Positions 1 through 10,480 of a stretch of DNA of 36,174 nt are shown in pieces (position 1 is the stretch's first letter; each line of letters opens with the position of its first letter). The position numbers and the translations under genes are program-made. The notes beneath the pieces were generated by a model, which saw only the letters and a list, made by a program, of their open reading frames with translations, had not been told where the DNA came from and did not search any database. Source of the stretch: Rodentibacter sp. Ppn85 (GTDB lineage: Bacteria; Pseudomonadota; Gammaproteobacteria; Enterobacterales; Pasteurellaceae); the NCBI RefSeq assembly GCF_001999335.1, contig NZ_MLHS01000025.1, positions 1-36,174 of the forward strand. Direction: 5' to 3'.

Positions 1-34
1 TAATCTACGTCAGCCCCTATTTTTAAGTGGTATT

Positions 35-79
35 AAAAAAGCGCGGTCGAAATTCTCACTAAATTTCAACCGCACTTTA
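35..79 (-). terminator. purB terminator built from an uptake-signal inverted repeat
   Basis: The arms GCGGT-c-GAAATT (43-54) and AATTTC-a-ACCGC (62-73) pair with one mismatch around a 7-base loop. Read on the minus strand the stem is followed by CTTTTTTAA, as expected for intrinsic termination after purB. The right arm contains an exact uptake signal (69-77). Confidence 0.75.
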
Positions 80-89
80 TTATGTCAAA

Positions 90-1490
<1,401 letters not shown>

Positions 1491-2114
1491 TTAAGAATAA
1501 ATTGTTGAGTAGATTTCTTTCGCGGCATTAATTATTTTGCTGCGGAAGAATAATAACCGCCATTTATTGCCACCTACTTGCCGCCATAGTACGGCAGAGC
1601 GAATACCGGCAAGCAAGCAGGTTCGAACTTTGTTTTGTACAAATTGTTGTTGTAGATAATTTTCTTCACCAACAATATGAATTTTGCGTCCTAAAGGGCT
1701 GATGATGTCAATATAAATATTGGCCATGATGGAAAGCATATGTTCGTCAAGCAATTTGTGGTACGTTAGTTGTTCCTGCAAGCGTTGAATACGTTTTACC
1801 AGTTCGGATTTCGCTTCAGGATTTTTATTTAGGAGACTTTCTAAGCCTAATAAACCGCTCCAATAATTCACGATATTTCTATCATCAAGTGTGGACAGCT
1901 GTTCAATGAGTGTTTCCAAACCCAGTTTCAAATGATGAAGTTGCCCGCCAAAAACGGCAAGGGTGTTTTCCGGTCGGGTTTGAAAGAGGGAATTGATAGT
2001 CGCGTGAAAAGCATCCCGGTTTTCCACTTTGCCTTTCATTGCAAGCTGATTGACTAATGCAGTGGATTGATAAATGCCGGCTAGAGCCAGCGCCATATCA
2101 TGGTAATTTGTCAT
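1491..2114 (-). CDS. hflD: High-frequency lysogenization protein HflD homolog
   Basis: The 207-residue product begins MTNYHDMALALAGIYQ and matches my memory of the start of E. coli HflD (about 213 residues), a peripheral inner-membrane protein of all-helical fold. In E. coli it affects the lambda CII protein; its housekeeping role is not settled. The reading frame stays open upstream to 2159, but the added 15 residues do not fit the family start, so I chose the ATG at 2112-2114. The gene lies directly upstream of purB on the same strand and is divergent from trpS. Family membership rests on N-terminal similarity, length and the conserved neighbour purB. Confidence 0.88.
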   Translation of the reverse strand: MTNYHDMALALAGIYQSTALVNQLAMKGKVENRDAFHATINSLFQTRPENTLAVFGGQLHHLKLGLETLIEQLSTLDDRNIVNYWSGLLGLESLLNKNPEAKSELVKRIQRLQEQLTYHKLLDEHMLSIMANIYIDIISPLGRKIHIVGEENYLQQQFVQNKVRTCLLAGIRSAVLWRQVGGNKWRLLFFRSKIINAAKEIYSTIYS

Positions 2115-2214
2115 ATAAAATGTAATAGGCGTGATAAAACAGGCTGAAATTGTGCGCAATATAGCATTTTTACCGTTTGTTTTGAACTATCTCATTAAAA
2201 AAGAACTTATCTTT

Positions 2215-2223
2215 TGATATGAT
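2215..2223 (+). promoter_or_regulatory. Possible extended -10 promoter of trpS
   Basis: TGA followed by TATGAT (2218-2223) is an extended -10 element 37 bp before the trpS start codon. No convincing -35 box is seen, which is common for extended -10 promoters. Confidence 0.4.
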
Positions 2224-2260
2224 ACCAACAATATATTTTCAAGAGGAAAAAGGATAAGTT

Positions 2261-3265
2261 ATGGCAAAACCAATCGTATTTAGCGGTGTGCAGCCTTCCG
2301 GTGAATTGACAATCGGAAACTATTTAGGCGCATTACGCAATTGGGTAAAAATGCAAGAGGATTATGAGTGTATTTTCTGCGTAGTTGATTTACATGCGAT
2401 CACGGTTCGTCAAGATCCCGCTGCGCTTCGTAAAGCGACCCTTGATGTTGTCGCCCTATATTTGGCATGCGGTATTGATCCAAATAAAGCGATAATTTTT
2501 GTTCAATCCCATGTGCCGGAACATACCCAATTAAGTTGGGTACTAAATTGTTATACTTACTTTGGTGAAATGAGCCGTATGACTCAATTTAAAGATAAAT
2601 CGGCACGTTATGCGGAAAATATCAATGTAGGTTTGTTTGATTACCCGGTGTTAATGGCGGCGGATATTTTGCTTTACCAGGCAAAAAGTGTGCCGGTGGG
2701 CGATGATCAAAAACAACATTTAGAAATTACGCGCGACATTGCCAATCGTTTTAACGCCCTTTACGGCGATATTTTCACTATTCCGGAGATCTTTATCGGA
2801 AAAGCCGGGGCGCGTATTATGTCGTTACAAGATCCTGAAAAGAAAATGTCAAAATCCGATGATAACCGTAATAATGTGGTGACACTTTTAGAAGATCCAA
2901 AATCCGTGGCGAAGAAAATTAAACGTGCCGTGACCGATTCTGATGAGCCGCCAGTAGTTCGTTATGATGTGAAAAACAAAGCCGGCGTATCGAATTTATT
3001 GGATATTCTTTCTGCCGTAACAGATAAACCTATTGCGGAATTAGAGCAGGAGTTCGAGGGGAGAATGTACGGTCATTTAAAAACGGCGGTGGCTGATGAA
3101 GTGTCCGGATTACTTATCGACTTACAAGAGCGTTTCCAAGAATATCGCAATAACGAAACTTTGCTTGATGATGTACTTCGTCAAGGCGCGTTAAAAGCAC
3201 GGGCTAAAGCACAGGAAACCTTAGCAAAAGTGTATGACGCAGTAGGTTTTGTTGCGGCAAAATAA
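2261..3265 (+). CDS. trpS: Tryptophanyl-tRNA synthetase
   Basis: TrpS charges tRNA-Trp with tryptophan in the cytoplasm. The 334-residue protein has the class I signature in the form usual for Trp[10 protein letters not shown] at residues 12-20 (HIGH equivalent) and KMSKS at 195-199. The GDDQKQHLE segment near 147-155 is also typical of TrpS. The start has a strong AGAGGAAAAAGGA ribosome site. Length agrees with the E. coli enzyme (334). The DUF406 gene follows 35 bp downstream with no terminator between them, so read-through is likely. Confidence 0.98.
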   Translation: MAKPIVFSGVQPSGELTIGNYLGALRNWVKMQEDYECIFCVVDLHAITVRQDPAALRKATLDVVALYLACGIDPNKAIIFVQSHVPEHTQLSWVLNCYTYFGEMSRMTQFKDKSARYAENINVGLFDYPVLMAADILLYQAKSVPVGDDQKQHLEITRDIANRFNALYGDIFTIPEIFIGKAGARIMSLQDPEKKMSKSDDNRNNVVTLLEDPKSVAKKIKRAVTDSDEPPVVRYDVKNKAGVSNLLDILSAVTDKPIAELEQEFEGRMYGHLKTAVADEVSGLLIDLQERFQEYRNNETLLDDVLRQGALKARAKAQETLAKVYDAVGFVAAK

Positions 3266-3300
3266 GGCTTACAACTTAAAACTTAAAAAAGGAGCGAAAT

Positions 3301-3591
3301 ATGGCAATTCAAACGGAAAAACCGATTGAGTGTGTAGGGTGCAACACTTTTGATATGAAATCGTTGTTTGACAATCGGGATTGCACGCAAGAGATTCATT
3401 ATCTTTATGATACACAAGAACAAGCACAAACTGCGTTAGATTTTTTTACACGGAAAGCCCGTGAAGTTGAAAGCGAACCTTGTGAGATCCAGGCAGAAAT
3501 CAGTCAATTGGAAGATGGATATTTATTGAAGGCAGTGTTTACCTTCTGCTGTCAGGCTGAATTGGTGATCTTCCAAATGAAAGTAGTGTAA
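3301..3591 (+). CDS. DUF406 family protein (YfcZ/YiiS-like)
   Basis: This 96-residue protein resembles E. coli YfcZ: a Cys-containing N-terminus, the central segment [12 protein letters not shown] (residues 53-64), and a C-terminus ending [15 protein letters not shown]. The family is widespread in Enterobacterales and Pasteurellales, cytoplasmic, and without an assigned function. Six cysteines in a small protein (two near the N-terminus, C28, C61 and an adjacent pair near the C-terminus) hint at metal binding or redox activity, but that is inference. An AAGGAG ribosome site precedes the ATG. The gene follows trpS closely and ends just before a strong uptake-signal terminator. Confidence 0.85.
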   Translation: MAIQTEKPIECVGCNTFDMKSLFDNRDCTQEIHYLYDTQEQAQTALDFFTRKAREVESEPCEIQAEISQLEDGYLLKAVFTFCCQAELVIFQMKVV

Positions 3592-3602
3592 CGGAATAAA
3601 AC

Positions 3603-3646
3603 GTGCGGTTGAAATTCTCTGCGAAAATCAACCGCACTTTTATTTA
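3603..3646 (+). terminator. Terminator after the DUF406 gene, with uptake signal
   Basis: GTGCGGTTGA (3603-3612) pairs perfectly with TCAACCGCAC (3628-3637), followed by TTTTATTT. The right arm carries an exact uptake signal (3631-3639); the left arm is one base off at its edge. Confidence 0.82.
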
Positions 3647-3685
3647 ATAACAAGTTTTGCCAATATAGCCTAGATGGGGATAAAA

Positions 3686-4363
3686 ATGCAAAGGATATAC
3701 CAAATAATCATATTATTTTTTTCAACTTTTGGGGTGAGCGGCTGTCTTTTAGATGAGTACAAGGAGCTTGAAGCGGAGAGAGAAGAACAAGTAAAATCTG
3801 TTTTTATCAGTGACAACAGGCTTTACATATTAGGTGAAACATTAGATCTTCAATCTAGCGAATATGCACAATCTGAAGTTCAGAGCATACAACAGCTCCT
3901 TAATGATTACGGTAAATATATTAAGGAAATCTATGGTTATATCAGTGTGGGTGATTTAGGCTCAGAAAGCAGCCGTACTTATATGCATTTTCGGGCTTAC
4001 TGGGATCTATCGGGTTTAAAAACAGAACAAAAATTAAGGTTAGCAAGATTATTGTTGCCTAAATATTATTCTCCGGGCACTTGGAGTGCTATGGAAGAAG
4101 AGATTTTATCCGGTAAGAGCCTGATTAAGGGAATGATTCGAGATATTCCTTTAGTTGTAAGCAAAATACAAAACCGAGATGATCTGATTGAACAATATCC
4201 TGTGATGGCGACCTATTTTAAAGATTTTACAAAGATTCATATCGAACAACAAACCGAACATTCTAAAGTTAAACAGAAATTAAATAATGCCACCATGGTA
4301 ATTCTCTCACCGGCTGTGATTTTATATTGTATTATTGAAGGTGGTTGTATACCGAAAGGCTAG
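3686..4363 (+). CDS. Orphan predicted lipoprotein
   Basis: I do not recognise this protein. Starting at the ATG at 3686 (GGGGA ribosome site five bases upstream) it has 225 residues. An in-frame ATG at 3674 would add four. The N-terminus is a lipoprotein signal peptide: basic residues, a hydrophobic run and a lipobox VSGC (cysteine at residue 20 from the 3686 start). An acidic charged segment follows (DEYKELEAEREEQ), then a mostly polar, probably helical body. Near the C-terminus is a hydrophobic run, ATMVILSPAVILYCIIEGGC, that could be a membrane segment. It sits alone between the DUF406 terminator and the convergent ferredoxin gene. Unlike many neighbours it has no uptake signal, which is compatible with late acquisition but proves nothing. 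Confidence 0.75.
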   Translation: MQRIYQIIILFFSTFGVSGCLLDEYKELEAEREEQVKSVFISDNRLYILGETLDLQSSEYAQSEVQSIQQLLNDYGKYIKEIYGYISVGDLGSESSRTYMHFRAYWDLSGLKTEQKLRLARLLLPKYYSPGTWSAMEEEILSGKSLIKGMIRDIPLVVSKIQNRDDLIEQYPVMATYFKDFTKIHIEQQTEHSKVKQKLNNATMVILSPAVILYCIIEGGCIPKG

Positions 4364-4379
4364 CTTTATTTGAATTAAT

Positions 4380-5436
<1,057 letters not shown>

Positions 5437-5447
5437 TTGGGATTTCT

Positions 5448-5461
5448 TTGATCTAAATCGT
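5448..5461 (+). promoter_or_regulatory. FNR-like box upstream of pgk
   Basis: TTGATCTAAATCGT matches the FNR consensus TTGAT-N4-ATCAA at 8 of 10 defined positions. Its centre is about 40-41 bp before the start point inferred from the -10 box, the position of an FNR-activated (class II) promoter. Binding is inference. Confidence 0.4.
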
Positions 5462-5488
5462 TACAACCTAGCGAGATCTAGGTATAAT
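5461..5488 (+). promoter_or_regulatory. pgk promoter with an operator-like palindrome in the spacer
   Basis: A perfect -10 TATAAT (5483-5488) lies 16 bp after TTACAA (5461-5466). The spacer holds a perfect palindrome, ACCTAG-N6-CTAGGT (5466-5483), which would place a bound protein squarely between the -35 and -10 boxes. Confidence 0.6.
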
Positions 5489-5527
5489 AAATCCGGTTTT
5501 AATTTTTACTAACAAAGAGGATAGATT

Positions 5528-6691
5528 ATGTCAGTAATCAAAATGACCGACTTAGATTTAGCGGGCAAACGAGTATTTATCCGTGCGGATCTTAATGTAC
5601 CGGTAAAAGATGGTAAAGTGACTTCTGATGCGCGTATTCGTGCAACCATTCCTACGTTAAAGTTGGCGCTTGAAAAAGGCGCAAAAGTGATGGTGACATC
5701 TCACTTAGGTCGTCCGACCGAGGGTGAATTTAAACCTGAAGATTCTTTACAACCGGTGGTTGATTATTTGAACGAACATCTGGATGTTCCTGTGCGTTTA
5801 GTACGTGATTACCTTGATGGAGTGGAGGTAAAAGAGGGCGAAATCGTTGTTTTGGAAAATGTGCGTGTGAACAAAGGTGAAAAGAAAAACGATCCCGAAT
5901 TAGGTAAAAAATATGCCGCACTTTGCGATGTGTTTGTGATGGATGCATTCGGTACGGCACACCGTGCTCAGGCTTCAACTTACGGTGTTGCTGAATTTGC
6001 TCCGGTTGCTTGTGCCGGCCCATTGCTTGCTGCGGAATTGGATGCCTTAGGTAAAGCCTTAAAAGAGCCGGCTCGTCCGATGGTGGCAATTGTCGGCGGT
6101 TCTAAAGTTTCCACTAAATTAGAAGTATTAAATTCGCTTTCAAAAATTGCAGATCAAATTATAGTTGGCGGCGGTATTGCAAATACATTTATTGCCGCAG
6201 CCGGTCACAATGTGGGCAAATCGTTATATGAAGAAGATTTAATTCCTGTTGCAAAAGAATTAGCGGCAAATACAGATATTCCGGTTCCGGTTGACGTACG
6301 TGTGGGAACAGAATTTTCAGAAACGGCTCCGGCAACAGAAAAAGCCGTAACTGAAGTGAAAGATGATGAATCCATTTTTGATATTGGTGATAAATCGGCG
6401 GAACAATTGGCAGACATCATTAAAAATGCAAAAACCGTATTATGGAACGGACCGGTAGGTGTGTTTGAATTCCCTAATTTCCGTAAAGGGACTGAAGTTA
6501 TTTCTCATGCTATTGCGAATAGCGAGGCATTCTCTATTGCCGGTGGCGGCGATACTCTTGCGGCGATTGATTTATTTGGCATTGCCGATAAAATTTCTTA
6601 CATTTCAACCGGTGGCGGCGCGTTCTTAGAATTTGTAGAAGGTAAAGTATTACCAGCGGTAGAGATTCTTGAAAAACGTGCGAATGGTTAA
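5528..6691 (+). CDS. pgk: Phosphoglycerate kinase
   Basis: Pgk makes ATP and 3-phosphoglycerate from 1,3-bisphosphoglycerate in glycolysis. The 387 residues equal the E. coli length. The substrate-binding signature RADLNVP is at residues 19-25, and the nucleotide-binding glycine motif GGGDT at 339-343 in the C-terminal lobe. The AAAGAGGATAG ribosome site supports the ATG at 5528. A good promoter lies just upstream with an FNR-like box. fba follows after a strong hairpin, the gene pair usual in gamma-proteobacteria. Confidence 0.98.
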   Translation: MSVIKMTDLDLAGKRVFIRADLNVPVKDGKVTSDARIRATIPTLKLALEKGAKVMVTSHLGRPTEGEFKPEDSLQPVVDYLNEHLDVPVRLVRDYLDGVEVKEGEIVVLENVRVNKGEKKNDPELGKKYAALCDVFVMDAFGTAHRAQASTYGVAEFAPVACAGPLLAAELDALGKALKEPARPMVAIVGGSKVSTKLEVLNSLSKIADQIIVGGGIANTFIAAAGHNVGKSLYEEDLIPVAKELAANTDIPVPVDVRVGTEFSETAPATEKAVTEVKDDESIFDIGDKSAEQLADIIKNAKTVLWNGPVGVFEFPNFRKGTEVISHAIANSEAFSIAGGGDTLAAIDLFGIADKISYISTGGGAFLEFVEGKVLPAVEILEKRANG

Positions 6692-6710
6692 TTAATCTAA
6701 ATAACGATGA

Positions 6711-6746
6711 AAGGTGTGTGGATTAATAATCTACGCACCTTGTAAA
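6711..6746 (+). terminator. Strong hairpin between pgk and fba
   Basis: The arms 6711-6724 and 6728-6741 pair over 14 bp with two G-U wobbles and a 3-base loop, followed by TTGTAAAAATT. The T run is poor, so it may be a leaky terminator or an RNA-stabilising or processing hairpin rather than a full stop between the two glycolytic genes. Confidence 0.6.
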
Positions 6747-6778
6747 AATTCTCAACATTTAAAGAAGGAAACAACAAG

Positions 6779-7855
6779 ATGGGTTTATTAGATATCGTAA
6801 AACCAGGTGTATTAACTGGTGAAGATGTTCAGAAAGTATTCGCTTATGCCAAAGAACATAATTTCGCAATCCCGGCGGTAAACTGTGTAGGGTCTGACTC
6901 TGTTAATGCAGTATTAGAAACCGCGGCTCGGGTAAAAGCACCGGTTATTATCCAGTTTTCTAACGGTGGTGCTTCTTTCTATGCCGGTAAAGGTATCAAA
7001 CCTACCTCAGGCGAGCGTGCCGATGTTTTAGGCGCAATTGCCGGTGCGAAACACGTTCATACTCTTGCAAAAGAATATGGTGTACCGGTTATCCTTCATA
7101 CCGACCATGCAGCGAAAAAATTACTTCCATGGATTGACGGTTTATTAGAAGCCGGTGAAAAACACTTTGCCGAAACTGGTTGTCCGTTATTCTCTTCTCA
7201 CATGATTGATTTATCTGAAGAGCCAATGGAAGAAAATATGGCAATTTGCCGTGAATACCTTGCTCGTATGGATAAAATGGGTATGACCCTTGAAATTGAA
7301 ATCGGTATCACCGGTGGTGAAGAAGACGGTGTGGATAATTCAGATGTGGAAGAATCTAAACTCTATACCCAACCTGAAGACGTATTATACGTTTATGACC
7401 AATTAAATCCGGTTAGCCCGAACTTCACTGTTGCTGCGGCATTCGGTAATGTGCACGGTGTGTATAAACCGGGTAACGTAAAATTAAAACCGTCTATTTT
7501 GGGCGCATCACAAGAATTTGTGGCAAAAGAACGTAATCTTCCGGCTAAACCAATCAACTTTGTATTCCATGGCGGTTCCGGTTCTTCCCGTGAAGAAATC
7601 CGTGAGGCAATCGGCTACGGTGCAATCAAAATGAACATTGATACCGATACACAATGGGCATCTTGGAATGGTATTCTCGAGTTCTACAAAGCAAACGAAG
7701 CCTATTTACAAGGTCAATTGGGTAACCCTGAAGGTCCGGACGTACCGAATAAAAAATACTACGATCCGCGCGTTTGGTTACGCAAAATGGAAGAATCCAT
7801 GTCTAAACGTTTAGAGCAATCTTTCGAAGATTTAAACTGTATTGATGTTTTATAA
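6779..7855 (+). CDS. fbaA: Class II fructose-bisphosphate aldolase
   Basis: This zinc enzyme cleaves fructose 1,6-bisphosphate to glyceraldehyde 3-phosphate and dihydroxyacetone phosphate. The 358-residue length matches E. coli FbaA (359). The zinc-site segment HTDHAAKK places D109 and H110 in the catalytic position. Other class II landmarks are the EIEIGITGGEEDGVD stretch, the FGNVHGVYKPG histidine segment, and FVFHGGSGS near the phosphate site. An AGAAGGAAAC ribosome site precedes the ATG. It lies downstream of pgk and ends before an uptake-signal terminator. Confidence 0.98.
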   Translation: MGLLDIVKPGVLTGEDVQKVFAYAKEHNFAIPAVNCVGSDSVNAVLETAARVKAPVIIQFSNGGASFYAGKGIKPTSGERADVLGAIAGAKHVHTLAKEYGVPVILHTDHAAKKLLPWIDGLLEAGEKHFAETGCPLFSSHMIDLSEEPMEENMAICREYLARMDKMGMTLEIEIGITGGEEDGVDNSDVEESKLYTQPEDVLYVYDQLNPVSPNFTVAAAFGNVHGVYKPGNVKLKPSILGASQEFVAKERNLPAKPINFVFHGGSGSSREEIREAIGYGAIKMNIDTDTQWASWNGILEFYKANEAYLQGQLGNPEGPDVPNKKYYDPRVWLRKMEESMSKRLEQSFEDLNCIDVL

Positions 7856-7879
7856 TCCACAAAACTAGAATAAAATACG

Positions 7880-7906
7880 ACCGCACTTTTAGGTGCGGTT
7901 TTTTTA
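7880..7906 (+). terminator. fba terminator (uptake-signal hairpin)
   Basis: ACCGCAC (7880-7886) and GTGCGGT (7893-7899) form a perfect 7-bp stem with a 6-base loop, followed by seven T residues. The left arm is part of an exact uptake signal (7880-7888). Confidence 0.9.
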
Positions 7907-7925
7907 TATTTGTGAGTGACGACTT

Positions 7926-9176
7926 ATGAAAATTTCAAAACAGAATCTTTTCCCCTTTTTGGCTAATTTAAGCATTAGCTTTTTCTTTTTATCCGTGTTG
8001 GCCTTTAAAGGCGGACATAATATTGCCCCGGTTTTTTTGATACTGTTAGGTTTGGGCTATGGCATTTACGGTATTATCAAAAAATTCAAATGGGAGTTAT
8101 CAAAAGAAGATAAATGGCTCATTTATAGTTATATTTTTTATTTTACGGTATTTGTCCTTTCTTTATTAATGAATGAAGGAAAGGGGAGAGAATTAGATAA
8201 TCCGAGTCGTGCTATTTTATTAATCCCGGCGTTCATTTTCCTATTAAGAACACCATTGAAGCTATGTGCATTGATTTATGCTATTCCATTAGGCGCTGTA
8301 ATCGCGGGATTTGTTGCTTTTTATGATAAGTTTATTTTACAGAGTCCTATAGCATATGCCCCCCGCACTATGCAGATTCAGGGAGGGGATATTGCAATGT
8401 CATTGGGGCTGTTTAGTTTTGCGATTGGGCTTTATTTTTGGCAAAAATCCCATAAAAAAATCACCGCACTTTGTATTTTTGCCTCATTTGGGGGCATATT
8501 AGGCAGTATTCTTTCTACGGCTCGTGGAGGTTGGGTAGCATTACCCGTTGTGCTAGTGGTGATGTTGTGGATTTATCGTCGTTCATTGTCAAAAAGTTTT
8601 TTTCTGAGTTTGGTCGGTATCTTTACTGTAGTTGTAGTAGGGGTCAGCCAAATGCCGAATAGCCGTGTGATGGAACGTCTCTCATTAATTCAATATGACA
8701 TTGCCAGATATGAACAAAATAATGCTAATACCTCGCTTGGATTACGCTTTGAAATGTGGAAAAGTGCGGTTGAAATGGTAAAAGAAAAACCAGTTTTAGG
8801 ATGGGGAGAAAAAGGGGCGACAGAAAAGCGTAAACAGGATGTCGAAATGAAAGTCGTAGCCAGTGATATCGGGCAATATACTCATGCGCATAATCAATAT
8901 CTCGATGATTTTTCTAAACGCGGTATTGTCGGATTTATCACATTTTTAGCTATTTTACTTGTACCGCTGTATCAATTTAAACGTCGTCTAAACAGCACCG
9001 CTTTAGAAACAAAACTAATTGCCTCATTAGGTGTAGTGCATATTCTTTCGGTCATGATTTATTGTTTAAGCCAAGGTTTTTTTACACATAATTCGGGCAA
9101 TATTTTTTATTTTTTCTTAACGATAGTGTTTTTAGCTATGCTAAAACAAAGTGAAAAACAACAATCTTTGGAGTAA
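7926..9176 (+). CDS. O-antigen ligase / Wzy-C family membrane protein
   Basis: This 416-residue polytopic inner-membrane protein has about ten hydrophobic segments. The Wzy_C/WaaL core is recognisable: ARGGW at residues 199-203, a large periplasmic loop containing LRFEMWKSAVEMVKEKPVLGWG, and the HAHNQY motif (H320, H322, N323) before KRGIVG. Family members join a polymer or oligosaccharide to lipid A-core, or polymerise O-units; which applies here cannot be read from sequence. In Pasteurellaceae, which often make lipooligosaccharide without O-antigen, the substrate is open. A GT9 glycosyltransferase gene follows five bases downstream, so the two form a small surface-sugar operon after the fba terminator. 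Confidence 0.85.
   Translation: MKISKQNLFPFLANLSISFFFLSVLAFKGGHNIAPVFLILLGLGYGIYGIIKKFKWELSKEDKWLIYSYIFYFTVFVLSLLMNEGKGRELDNPSRAILLIPAFIFLLRTPLKLCALIYAIPLGAVIAGFVAFYDKFILQSPIAYAPRTMQIQGGDIAMSLGLFSFAIGLYFWQKSHKKITALCIFASFGGILGSILSTARGGWVALPVVLVVMLWIYRRSLSKSFFLSLVGIFTVVVVGVSQMPNSRVMERLSLIQYDIARYEQNNANTSLGLRFEMWKSAVEMVKEKPVLGWGEKGATEKRKQDVEMKVVASDIGQYTHAHNQYLDDFSKRGIVGFITFLAILLVPLYQFKRRLNSTALETKLIASLGVVHILSVMIYCLSQGFFTHNSGNIFYFFLTIVFLAMLKQSEKQQSLE
8463..8471 (-). repeat. DNA uptake signal inside the ligase gene (first)
   Basis: Exact ACCGCACTT core; encodes part of ITALCI. Confidence 0.85.
8763..8771 (+). repeat. DNA uptake signal inside the ligase gene (second)
   Basis: Exact AAGTGCGGT core; encodes KSAVE, a common translation of this repeat. 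Confidence 0.85.
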
Positions 9177-9181
9177 GCGTA

Positions 9182-10216
9182 ATGAAAAAAATTTTAGTCA
9201 TTCGTAATGATAAACTGGGTGATTTTATTCAGGCATGGCCGGCTTTTGCTATGCTGAAAGCGTCAAATCCTTCACTGAAACTGACCGCACTTGTGCCGGG
9301 TTATACCGCGCCGCTTGCAGAAATTTGCCCTTATTTGGATGATGTGATTATTGATAGTAAAAAAGACGACAAGGCAGATTTTAACCGCCTTATTCATGAA
9401 ATTAGAATAAGAAACTTTGATGCTGTAATTAGTTTTTTTTCCAATACGCATAATGCTAAATTAGTATGGAAAAGCGGGATTAAATATCGCCTGGCTCCCG
9501 CTACAAAACTTATCCAATTTTTTTATAATCATCGACTTACGCAGCGCCGCTCTCGTTCGGAAAAATCGGAAGCGGAATATAATCAGGATTTGGTTCGGGC
9601 TTTTTTTAAAAAATATAATATGCCGATTGTTGAACCGAAACCACCCTATCTTGTGTTGGATAAAAGTGCGGTTGAAAATCAGCGTGTTTTTTTACAAGAA
9701 ACATTAGGGCTTTCTGCGAATAAGAAATGGATTTTTGTTCATAGTGGTTCAGGGGGATCTGCAACGAATCTTTCACTTGCTCAATATGCAGAATTAATTC
9801 AAGGATTACTCACCGAGTTTGATTGTCAGATCGTGCTGACTGCCGGTCCGGGTGAGAGTGAAAAAGCCCATGAACTTGCTCAATTAGCGGGTGATTCACG
9901 TCTTGTGATTTATGATAAAAATAAAGGCTTGGTTGATTTTGCCCATTCCTTAGCTTGTGCCGATTTATTTATTGCGGGTTCAACGGGGCCGCTACACTTA
10001 AGTAGTGCCTTTAATCTTCCAACGGTGGGATTTTATCCTAATAGCCGTTCCTCTCAACCAAGGCGTTGGAAACCGATTAATGATTTGGATAAACATCTGG
10101 CATTTTGCCCGCCTGCCGGTAAACAAACGCAAATGAATTTAGGCTTGATTTCAATCAAAAATGCCTTATCTGAAACTATTCCTTTTGTTCATCGGGTATG
10201 GCAAATGGGTGATTAA
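9182..10216 (+). CDS. Glycosyltransferase family 9 (heptosyltransferase-like)
   Basis: The 344-residue protein has the two-lobed GT9 layout. The N-terminus KILVIRNDKLGDFIQAWPA is the acceptor-side start of the family. The C-terminal lobe has HSGSGGSATNLSLAQYAELI and the ADP-heptose-site signature GSTGPLHLSSA at residues 266-276. Family members add heptose to the lipopolysaccharide inner core at the cytoplasmic face of the inner membrane; the exact linkage cannot be assigned. It lies five bases after the ligase gene. Uptake signals occur at 9284 and 9664. The DNA after its stop codon looks decayed (10217-10479). Confidence 0.88.
   Translation: MKKILVIRNDKLGDFIQAWPAFAMLKASNPSLKLTALVPGYTAPLAEICPYLDDVIIDSKKDDKADFNRLIHEIRIRNFDAVISFFSNTHNAKLVWKSGIKYRLAPATKLIQFFYNHRLTQRRSRSEKSEAEYNQDLVRAFFKKYNMPIVEPKPPYLVLDKSAVENQRVFLQETLGLSANKKWIFVHSGSGGSATNLSLAQYAELIQGLLTEFDCQIVLTAGPGESEKAHELAQLAGDSRLVIYDKNKGLVDFAHSLACADLFIAGSTGPLHLSSAFNLPTVGFYPNSRSSQPRRWKPINDLDKHLAFCPPAGKQTQMNLGLISIKNALSETIPFVHRVWQMGD
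9284..9292 (-). repeat. DNA uptake signal inside the GT9 gene (first)
   Basis: Exact ACCGCACTT core; encodes TAL. Confidence 0.85.
9664..9672 (+). repeat. DNA uptake signal inside the GT9 gene (second)
   Basis: Exact AAGTGCGGT core; encodes KSAVE. Confidence 0.85.
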
Positions 10217-10220
10217 TTCG

Positions 10221-10480
10221 GTGTATAAAATCATCGCTATGATCGGATGCGGGAAAGCAAATTTAATTGCTAATTTGGCGAGCAAACAAAAATTAAACGA
10301 TTTTTGACCGCACTTTAGACTTATTTAAAAATAAATTCCCTTTAGAGGTTGAAAGTTAAGGCGGTTTATTGCGATAATCCCCATTATTTTTTGGGTGATC
10401 TTTTGGCAACCTTCATTTCGTGGTTTTGCTTAGTATTAAAAAGATCAGTTTTAGTCAATTTATTATTAGAAAAAGAGTAA
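10221..10480 (+). pseudogene. Possible decayed gene between the GT9 gene and aroK
   Basis: Two short open stretches in different frames look protein-like but carry stops. From GTG 10221 to the stop at 10305-10307 the reading is VYKIIAMIGCGKANLIANLA and on for eight residues. From 10346 to the stop at 10478-10480 it includes [20 protein letters not shown] and then a hydrophobic tail. An uptake signal sits at the break (10307-10315). I do not recognise either piece. They may be remains of one frameshifted gene, or chance; the second overlaps the aroK start codon by one base. Confidence 0.3.
10307..10315 (-). repeat. DNA uptake signal upstream of aroK
   Basis: Exact ACCGCACTT core between the GT9 gene and aroK. 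Confidence 0.85.

Noticed and set aside
10420-10479. Upstream GTG start for aroK
   Set aside because: The extra 20 residues have no counterpart in shikimate kinases, while the ATG at 10480 gives the usual start close to the P-loop.
10217-10479. tRNA gene or attachment site in the gap before aroK
   Set aside because: No cloverleaf or CCA end and no flanking direct repeats were found.
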